In this document: in pieces, positions 34,635-39,355 of the stretch
How the letters are laid out: the number at the start of each line of letters is the position of its first letter
Position numbering within the stretch: position 1 is the first letter of the stretch
From: Terriglobia bacterium
GTDB lineage: Bacteria > Acidobacteriota > Terriglobia > Bryobacterales > Bryobacteraceae
Reading direction: 5' to 3'
DNA length: 39,355 nucleotides
Assembly: GCA_019242155.1 (NCBI GenBank)
Contig: JAFAWA010000129.1
Span: 1 to 39,355 of the forward strand
Position numbers and translations under genes: made by a program
Notes under the pieces: model-generated
Seen by the model: the letters and a program-made list of their open reading frames with translations, nothing else
Told to the model about the DNA's origin: nothing
Databases searched by the model: none

Positions 34635-35480
34635 TCATAGTGGCACGGCGGCAAAGCCGGTTTTGGCATCGGCCGTAATCCGCGCGAACGCCACCTCGGA
34701 ATCGTGAGAAAACCCGCAGACCCAGTCTCCCGCGGCAGCGGCGTCGAGCCACCCGACTTTGGTCTCGATGCTCTCAAGCGGGTAGAGATCGAACGCCGCT
34801 ATCCAAGTAGGCCGGACGTGGTGCCTCGTGGGCACCAGATCGGAAAAGAAGCAGAAAGTACGCCCGCAGCTCTCCGCGGTAATCACCACCATGTCGCGAT
34901 TGTGGCCGGGCGCGCGGCGCATCCACAACCCGGGCGCGACTTCGTAATCACCTTCGACCAGCATCATCTGGCCGGAATTCACAAGCGGGTCATAGTTGGC
35001 ATCGATGTAACTCACCCGGTCCCGTGCGAGCCGCTCATGTGCATGCTCCCATTCGCCTCGGACCGCAACATATCGCGCCTTGGGAAATGCCGGAACGGCG
35101 CTCCCGTTGGTGAGGATCGTGTTGCCCCCGCAATGATCCCAGTGCAAATGGCTGTTGACCACGATATCGATAGCGTCTGGATCGTAGCCGTGGCGCGCCA
35201 CTACCTCGCTCAGCGGCTCCGCCTCGGGCGCAAGCTTCATGCGCTCGCGTGCGCGCGCGTCCGGTTTATCGCCGCCTCCGGTTTCTACCAGAATGGTGTG
35301 CTCTCCGGTCTCGATCAGATAGCAATTGAAGGCGCACGGAATCCGGTTCTGCTCATCGGCCGGAATCTTCGGTGCCCATAAGGTCTTCGGGACTACTCCG
35401 AAGAACGTGCCGCCATCCCACCAGTAGACAGAGTCGCGGATCAGGGAGATCTCAAAATCCCCCACGGTAAGTTTAGACAT
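34635..35480 (-). CDS. MBL-fold metallo-hydrolase
   Basis: A 281-residue metallo-beta-lactamase-fold hydrolase. The metal-binding signature NSHLHWDHCGG at about residue 107 gives HxHxDH, and a downstream His (AGPGH-type, here RAPGHNRDMV near 185) and Asp (FSDLVPTRHH near 210) complete the set. The pattern resembles lactonase-like and glyoxalase-II-like members; the substrate cannot be named. The ATG at 35480 overlaps the end of the YtxH gene by 8 bases and gives a protein starting MSKLTVGDFEISLI, a common family start. It lies between YtxH and pruA in a three-gene run. Confidence 0.85.
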   Translation of the reverse strand: MSKLTVGDFEISLIRDSVYWWDGGTFFGVVPKTLWAPKIPADEQNRIPCAFNCYLIETGEHTILVETGGGDKPDARARERMKLAPEAEPLSEVVARHGYDPDAIDIVVNSHLHWDHCGGNTILTNGSAVPAFPKARYVAVRGEWEHAHERLARDRVSYIDANYDPLVNSGQMMLVEGDYEVAPGLWMRRAPGHNRDMVVITAESCGRTFCFFSDLVPTRHHVRPTWIAAFDLYPLESIETKVGWLDAAAAGDWVCGFSHDSEVAFARITADAKTGFAAVPL

Positions 35481-35793
35481 CCGCTCGAGAGTCGCCCCGC
35501 ACCAGCCTGCAGCCGCGTTCAAACAGATCGGCAGCGTCCTCCACCAGCTTTCGCCCGCGCTCGAACAGCTCACGTCCGGCATCCACCGCGTCGCGAGTGG
35601 TTCCGGTGACGGCGTCCTTGCCTTGCTGCGTCTTGTCAGCCAGAAACTGGCGAGTGTCTCTACCGCGCCGCGGAGCGTACAAAATGGTGGCTACGGTCCC
35701 GATGATGGCGCCGGCGAGGAACCACGCCAACCTGTTGCTCGTCTGATCCAGCGCATCGCCTGCGTCATCTGCAACTCGAACTGGTACGGACAT
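35473..35793 (-). CDS. YtxH-domain membrane-associated protein
   Basis: This 106-residue protein has one transmembrane helix at about 23-40 (LAWFLAGAIIGTVATILYAP), followed directly by the R-R-G-R-D-T pattern, the hallmark of YtxH proteins. The rest is a charged amphipathic helix with repeated K/E, A and G, such as DAVTGTTRDAVDAGRELFERGRKL. YtxH proteins are linked to stress response, but the molecular role is unknown. CGGAGA lies about 9 bases before the ATG. The end overlaps the MBL gene by 8 bases. It is divergent from the DUF2007 gene. Confidence 0.8.
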   Translation of the reverse strand: MSVPVRVADDAGDALDQTSNRLAWFLAGAIIGTVATILYAPRRGRDTRQFLADKTQQGKDAVTGTTRDAVDAGRELFERGRKLVEDAADLFERGCRLVRGDSRADV

Positions 35794-35855
35794 GTGCAGT
35801 CTCCGTGAGAGCGGCTTTGCGCCGCGCTTTCAACATTCTGCGATATCCTTGAGGC

Positions 35856-36161
35856 ATGGCGCAAGATCCCGAAGAGCAGCATGACGAGGACCAGATCGAT
35901 ACCTCGCACGATCTCGACATGATCCCGCTATTCAGTTCCTCAAACATCGGTGCCGAGATGGAAGCCAACGCGATCCATTCGATGCTGACGGCGAACGGAA
36001 TTCCCTCCGTAGTGGTGGGAGCCACTACCATTCCGTCGCTGGAGTTTCAGGTGCAGGTGCCCCGGGCCGTGGCCGCCGAAGCCGAGCACCTTTTAGAAGA
36101 GGCGCAGGCCGCCGGACCCGAAGCCGCCGCCGAAGCCGAACGGGCCAGCGAAGAGCAGTAA
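35856..36161 (+). CDS. DUF2007-like putative signal-transducing protein
   Basis: A 101-residue protein. The middle part, MIPLFSSSNIGAEMEANAIHSMLTANGIPSVVVGATTIPSLEFQVQVPRAVAAEAEHLLEEA, is the DUF2007 ACT-like beta-alpha-beta fold, described in databases as a putative signal transducer. Its flanks are acidic and low-complexity, with a Glu/Ala-rich tail. GAGG lies 1-2 bases before the ATG, unusually close. It starts 62 bases from the divergent YtxH gene. The function is not established for the family. Confidence 0.72.
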   Translation: MAQDPEEQHDEDQIDTSHDLDMIPLFSSSNIGAEMEANAIHSMLTANGIPSVVVGATTIPSLEFQVQVPRAVAAEAEHLLEEAQAAGPEAAAEAERASEEQ

Positions 36162-36258
36162 CGCGCTGCGTCCCGATCCTTGGGTCCTGGTACTCCTTCG
36201 CATTTAAGTAGGACGGTCGTGCCTTTCGCCGATCAATTCTAAGAGCCACAATTGCTGC

Positions 36259-36474
36259 ATGGATCTCCTTCCATGCCCCGCCGATCCGGATGAGACGACG
36301 GAGGCATATCTTCTTGGCCGCCTTCCCGAGAACGAGAGTGCCGCATTCGAAGATCACTTCCTGAGCTGTCCGCAATGCAGTGAGCACTTGCAATTCACCA
36401 AGAGCTTCATCGATGCGATGCGGAATGCCGCCAAACGAACGCTTCAGAGCCTTGCCGTCAGCGCGGGCCGCTAA
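36259..36474 (+). CDS. Small zinc-finger (zf-HC2 / anti-sigma-like) protein
   Basis: A 71-residue protein resembling the cytoplasmic zinc-finger domain of anti-sigma factors. The stretch TTEAYLLGRLPENESAAFEDHFLSCPQCSEHL gives the family's H-x3-C-x2-C ligand set, here HFLSCPQC. Full anti-sigma factors continue into a transmembrane helix, but this one ends after FIDAMRNAAKRTLQSLAVSAGR and has none. No sigma-factor gene is adjacent. It may be a stand-alone ZAS protein, or an unrelated small zinc protein. No ribosome binding site is visible before the ATG. Confidence 0.6.
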   Translation: MDLLPCPADPDETTEAYLLGRLPENESAAFEDHFLSCPQCSEHLQFTKSFIDAMRNAAKRTLQSLAVSAGR

Positions 36475-36552
36475 ATCCTCGCTCCCGCCGAAGCCGAACA
36501 CGAACGCCAGTTAGTCGAGTCAGGCCCATTTCCGCCGGAAGCTGCCGCCTCA

Positions 36553-36594
36553 TTGACATCTAGCTCCGATTCCGATATAACGAAATCCGAGCTA
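36553..36594 (+). promoter_or_regulatory. Sigma-70 promoter of padR overlapped by a 34-bp imperfect palindrome
   Basis: A perfect -35 hexamer, TTGACA, lies at 36553-36558; 17 bases later TATAAC at 36576-36581 forms the -10. This predicts a transcript start only about 6 bases before the padR ATG. Bases 36561-36594 form an imperfect palindrome with 14 of 17 pairs matching (arms TAGCTC at 36561 and GAGCTA at 36589), ending on the A of the start codon. The overlap with the spacer, -10 and start point suggests repression by PadR itself, which is common for this family; the binding is inferred. Confidence 0.75.
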
Positions 36595-36950
36595 TGAAAG
36601 CAGACCTCACCCCGTTCCTGCCTCTCTCGCCGCCGGCGCTATATATCCTGCTGGCCTTGGCCGGTGAAGACCGGCATGGGTACGGGATCATGCAGGAGGT
36701 TGCGCGGCAATCCGGCGGGCAATTCAAGCTCGGTCCGGGAACCCTCTACGACAACCTCCAGAAGCTAGTGCAGAAGAAGATGGTGGCCGAAGCACCCCAC
36801 CCCTCGGCTGACGATGATCCGCGCCGCCGGTATTACCGTCTAACGCCATTCGGGCGCGATGTGCTGCGCGCCGACATCGCGCGCCTGGAAACTGTGGTTC
36901 GCGAAGCTCGCGGCGCTCTCGGCCGCGTTCCATCTCCCAGGAGGGCCTGA
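36594..36950 (+). CDS. PadR-family transcriptional regulator
   Basis: A 118-residue winged-helix repressor. It has the PadR signature: LSPPALYILLALAGEDRHGYGIMQEVARQSGGQFKLGPGTLYDNLQKLVQKKMVAEAPH, then DPRRRYYRLTPFGRDVLRADIARLETVV. In acidobacteria such genes commonly stand next to ADOP-type permease genes; here only a short prefix-like protein follows, its ATG overlapping the PadR stop. No ribosome binding site lies before the start and the promoter predicts a very short leader, so the message may be leaderless. The ligand is unknown. Confidence 0.92.
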   Translation: MKADLTPFLPLSPPALYILLALAGEDRHGYGIMQEVARQSGGQFKLGPGTLYDNLQKLVQKKMVAEAPHPSADDDPRRRYYRLTPFGRDVLRADIARLETVVREARGALGRVPSPRRA

Positions 36951-37345
36951 TGCGAACTCTGTACCGCTTCCTCGTTAGGCTGCATCCGCTCGATTTCCGC
37001 GTCGAGTTCGGCGGCGAAATGCTGTGGATTTACGATGAAGCCGCCGCCACCATCGGCGTCTTTCCGCTGTTGACTGACGCGCTGATGTCTCTCGGCCGGC
37101 AGTGGCTGCTCCGCTCGGACGTTTGGAAGTTCGGCATCGGCGTGATCGTGAATGCCACGTTGTTGTCGGTTCTGTTCATGGGTCCGGGATTCCGCTGGGG
37201 CCCGCCAAAGAAAGGGTCGGGCACCGGCTCCGTACAGGCCGGGCTCGGACTCGCATGGGCTCTACCCGACCCTCCGCCTCACCATTACAAACTCTACCTG
37301 ATGGTGGAGAAGGCCCCGGCATGGGACCGCGACCCGGAAAAATAG
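36950..37345 (+). CDS. Short protein with permease-prefix-like N-terminus
   Basis: A 131-residue protein of unknown function. Its start, FLVRLHPLDFRVEFGGEMLWIYDEAA, resembles the prefix found at the N-terminus of acidobacterial ADOP permeases and of small proteins near PadR genes (an LYP-x2-FR-x2-FG-x-EML pattern). One transmembrane helix is likely at about 64-80 (FGIGVIVNATLLSVLFMG). The remaining part is proline- and glycine-rich and does not resemble the MacB domain. It overlaps padR by 1 base, so the two are co-expressed. It may be a degraded permease, or a genuine short partner; I cannot decide. Confidence 0.6.
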   Translation: MRTLYRFLVRLHPLDFRVEFGGEMLWIYDEAAATIGVFPLLTDALMSLGRQWLLRSDVWKFGIGVIVNATLLSVLFMGPGFRWGPPKKGSGTGSVQAGLGLAWALPDPPPHHYKLYLMVEKAPAWDRDPEK

Positions 37346-37390
37346 CTCATTCTCGAACTGCGCGGCATTTAACGGCAGGTTCGGGATGAG
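37334..37390 (-). terminator. Intrinsic-type terminator on the minus strand
   Basis: Bases 37346-37361 pair with 37375-37390 in about 15 base pairs with two single-base bulges. Read on the minus strand, the hairpin is followed within four bases by TATTTTT. It would end the transcript of the exported-protein gene that stops at 37491, about 100 bases earlier. It also begins directly after the stop codon of the convergent plus-strand gene, where no T-run is present. Confidence 0.55.
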
Positions 37391-37490
37391 CCTTCCCCCG
37401 CCGTTTACCTCCGGACTTTCATCGCGACGGCGTTTTTACGTGCGCGGTCGCTTGCCGTGTTTCAGTCTTGATCTCGGTTCATCGCGGGAC

Positions 37491-37961
37491 CTACTTGGAC
37501 TCCTCCATCGCCTTCTTAAGCTTTCCGACTAAACGGTCGGCGAGTTTTCGCTCACCCCCTCGATGAAAGACACCAAAAAACAGGTTCCGGTCGCCTGCTT
37601 CATCAGACCAGAGTATGGTTGACTCGGTCCTATCAAGCACTGAGATCGTCCCGTTTACATTGTCATGGAGGCCCAAGTACCGGCCGGTGATCTTGTTAAC
37701 AGGCCCCTTCTCTTCAGTGTTGACTCCAGTTATGATTCCATCCGCGTCTTCCTGCTTTAGAACTACGCGAAGACTCCCTTTGAACTGCTTAGCTATTTCG
37801 GCCCTCAGATATTGATCCAAATCGTTCGGCATCGGCTCAATGTAGATGTTATGAATCGATTTCAGCACTGGGGCGTCGTGCCCGTAATTAATGCCGCAAA
37901 AGCTTACTGCTACGATTCCAAAAGCTAGCGCCCTGAGGCCACCTTTGCACGTAAGTGTCAT
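37491..37961 (-). CDS. Exported protein of unknown function
   Basis: I do not recognise a named family. The 156-residue protein has a hydrophobic N-terminal signal (ALAFGIVAVSFCGINYG), with a Cys inside that could allow a lipoprotein reading, though the box is imperfect. The mature part contains KSIHNIYIEPMPNDLDQYLRAEIAKQFKGSLRVVLKQEDADGIITGV and later YLGLHDNVNGTISVLDRTESTILWSDEAGDR. The alpha-beta order, with strands around a helix and a short conserved YIEPM, resembles small periplasmic proteins that probe or present lipids, but this is only shape. It is isolated, with no partner, and a terminator-like hairpin lies downstream. Confidence 0.65.
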   Translation of the reverse strand: MTLTCKGGLRALAFGIVAVSFCGINYGHDAPVLKSIHNIYIEPMPNDLDQYLRAEIAKQFKGSLRVVLKQEDADGIITGVNTEEKGPVNKITGRYLGLHDNVNGTISVLDRTESTILWSDEAGDRNLFFGVFHRGGERKLADRLVGKLKKAMEESK

Positions 37962-38085
37962 GTGAAATAGATAAACAACTTCGCGCGGTACCGTCCAGAG
38001 TGGAAGGCATAGTACCGGTTAGCGACCGGTGTTTTGGTGGCGGACCACCCGCACTCCCGGACCCCTTCCCCCTAAACCCAGCTCC

Positions 38086-39207
38086 CTACGCGCGCTTCTT
38101 ACTCGAGCGTCGCAAGCCGAGAGCCCCGAGTGCCAGGAATCCGGCGGCAGCCAGACTCCACGTCGACGGTTCCGGGGCAACGTCTATCTTGCCGAAAAGG
38201 CCGTGAGTCTGACCATTGATTCCGGCGGTAAAGTAAACCGCATTCGGGTCTGATCCGCTGCCGCCGTTGCTGCGAACTTCGAGTGCCCACAGGCCGGAAT
38301 TCACAATAGGGTTGCCCGAGGCGTCCGTGATGGTGCCCATGAAAGCGCCGCTCACGGGATCATAAGCATTGATTTCGCCGTTCCCGAAATTTCCCACCAG
38401 AAGGTCGTTACTGAAGCTGCCGAAGCCCGAGGGTGCGATGGTAATGCCCCAGGGCACATCCAGTTGTCCACCCGTGATCAGCCGCCTGGTGAAATTGCCG
38501 TTGAGATCGTACACGTCTACATACCCGAGTCCGCTGCCGAATACGGGACGGCCGCTTGATCCAAGCTCGGCATACTCCACGTAAAGACTGGTGCCGATGG
38601 TTTGAATGTTGTAGGGCTCGTAACCGGAGATCGGGCTTGGATCGGTAAACGATCCGGATAGCGTCGTCGAGGCGAAGGTGGAATCAAAAACCTGTATGCC
38701 GCCTCCAGGAGCAAAGTCGGCCGCGTACAGAAAATTGCCTCTGCCGTTATTCGCCAGCGCCAGGCCTGTGTAGACTGAGCCGCTCGTACCGGCCACAGCC
38801 GTAGCGGCGCCGCCGCCATTCCACGCGTCCACCGTGCCGCTGAGGGTGTCGAATATGAATGTAGATGGCGTTCCGTTCAGCAGAAAATTAGAAGGGATAC
38901 CGGCAAAGACCTGTCCCGTAGGACCTGCGGGCTGAGGGCTTGCAGGGGGAACCGTCACAGTTAACGCCTGCTTGGCGCCCGCGCCATTGTACAGGGTTGA
39001 CGTGTCGCTTCCCTGGTTCGAAAGCCAAAACGGACTCGTTGCGCTGAACGAGACTCCCCACGGGTTCACGAGGTTAGGATCCGTTACCGGCGCTAATCCG
39101 GGGACGTCGGACACCAGGTTGGTTTGCCCGAATACATCAGCCAAGAGTTTGCCAGAGGGCGTAGCGGCCGCAGCTACGACGGCCAGGCCAAGAATGAACT
39201 TTCTCAT
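38086..39207 (-). CDS. TIGR03118-family protein with PEP-CTERM sorting signal
   Basis: This 373-residue protein starts with a signal peptide (MRKFILGLAVVAAAATPSGKLLA). The body matches the TIGR03118 family, a beta-propeller-like group: NLVSDVPGLAPVTDPNLVNPWGVSFS, FWLSNQGSDTSTLYNG, and NDLLVGNFGNGEINAYDPVSGAFMGTI. The C-terminus carries a PEP-CTERM tag: PEPSTW, then a hydrophobic stretch (LAAAGFLALGALGL) and a basic end (RRSSKKRA). By family knowledge, PEP-CTERM proteins are processed by exosortase and surface-sorted, often alongside exopolysaccharide. No exosortase gene is in the window. GGAGG lies about 10 bases before the ATG at 39207; an upstream in-frame start at 39255 is less likely. Confidence 0.9.
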   Translation of the reverse strand: MRKFILGLAVVAAAATPSGKLLADVFGQTNLVSDVPGLAPVTDPNLVNPWGVSFSATSPFWLSNQGSDTSTLYNGAGAKQALTVTVPPASPQPAGPTGQVFAGIPSNFLLNGTPSTFIFDTLSGTVDAWNGGGAATAVAGTSGSVYTGLALANNGRGNFLYAADFAPGGGIQVFDSTFASTTLSGSFTDPSPISGYEPYNIQTIGTSLYVEYAELGSSGRPVFGSGLGYVDVYDLNGNFTRRLITGGQLDVPWGITIAPSGFGSFSNDLLVGNFGNGEINAYDPVSGAFMGTITDASGNPIVNSGLWALEVRSNGGSGSDPNAVYFTAGINGQTHGLFGKIDVAPEPSTWSLAAAGFLALGALGLRRSSKKRA

Positions 39208-39355
39208 AGATATACAACCTCCGCGACGCCTGAAATATCGGCAGGCAGAGATCATTATGATGGAACGTTCCCCGAATGGACCGACGGATCGTGTTAACTC
39301 TCAGGTAAATTCTTGGAAGCCGGGAATTAGTGTTTTGGCTTACAGTTTCGCGGCT

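Noticed and set aside
34631-34777. N-terminal extension of pruA by 49 residues
   Set aside because: The extra part overlaps the MBL hydrolase gene in another frame and does not look like aldehyde-dehydrogenase sequence.
38014-38030. ACCGGT-TAGCG-ACCGGT hairpin with TTTT on the plus-strand side
   Set aside because: It would terminate plus-strand transcription, but both flanking genes are on the minus strand; the T-run is short and no plus-strand gene ends there. It might instead be a paired protein-binding site.
1-39355. CRISPR arrays, insertion sequences, prophage or toxin-antitoxin pairs
   Set aside because: By eye I found no regularly spaced direct repeats of CRISPR size, no transposase or integrase motifs and no toxin-antitoxin pair.

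Overview
The window looks like a chromosomal segment of an Acidobacteriota, most likely the Solibacter/Bryobacter group (Bryobacterales). Four things point there: a secreted subtilisin ending in the Solibacter-type C-terminal domain (TIGR03437 family), an orphan duplicated MacB/FtsX permease of the ADOP type, a PadR regulator followed by a permease-prefix fragment, and a TIGR03118/PEP-CTERM protein. This assignment is inference from protein families; no rRNA gene is present. I see no tRNA, rRNA, CRISPR array, insertion sequence or prophage. Most genes are housekeeping, packed tightly with 4-nt start/stop overlaps.

Layout. 1-7051 (+): the tail of a beta-propeller gene, a DciA-like DUF721 gene, gatC-gatA, a superoxide dismutase, a soluble transhydrogenase and a large polytopic membrane protein. 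7083-9821: a secreted YVTN propeller and a LuxR-type HTH protein (-), then a DUF3300 exported protein (+). 9838-14738 (-): an M15-like exported protein with a long coil, hpt, and the 1158-aa subtilisin. 14776-18428 (+): rsfS-rlmH-accD-folC-plsC, in which three junctions abut or overlap. 18450-20380 (-): aguB-aguA for putrescine from agmatine. 20381-20904: a noncoding stretch rich in inverted repeats. 20905-23412 (-): the ADOP permease. 23741-27403 (+): a fused E2-E1 2-oxoglutarate dehydrogenase of the actinobacterial Kgd/OdhA type. 27436-31285 (-): a methyltransferase/MTHFR fusion, tsaC and an ArsB/NhaD-type carrier. 31468-33063 (+): rpoN. 33074-35793 (-): a YtxH protein, an MBL hydrolase and a delta-1-pyrroline-5-carboxylate dehydrogenase. 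35856-37345 (+): DUF2007, a small zinc-finger protein, padR and a short permease-prefix protein. 37491-39207 (-): an exported protein of unknown function and a PEP-CTERM protein.

How the genes fit together. Central metabolism and redox (E2-E1 OGDH, SthA, SOD, PruA), one-carbon metabolism (FolC, Hcy-methyltransferase/MTHFR) and translation (GatCA, RsfS, RlmH, TsaC) dominate. Around them lie lineage-typical exported proteins. The least ordinary sequence-level signals are a near-perfect sigma-70 promoter under a 34-bp imperfect palindrome ending at the padR start codon, the palindrome-rich region upstream of aguB, the Kgd-type fusion, and the coil plus M15-like protein. I did not find a clearly new multi-gene system; the best candidates for follow-up are listed as findings.
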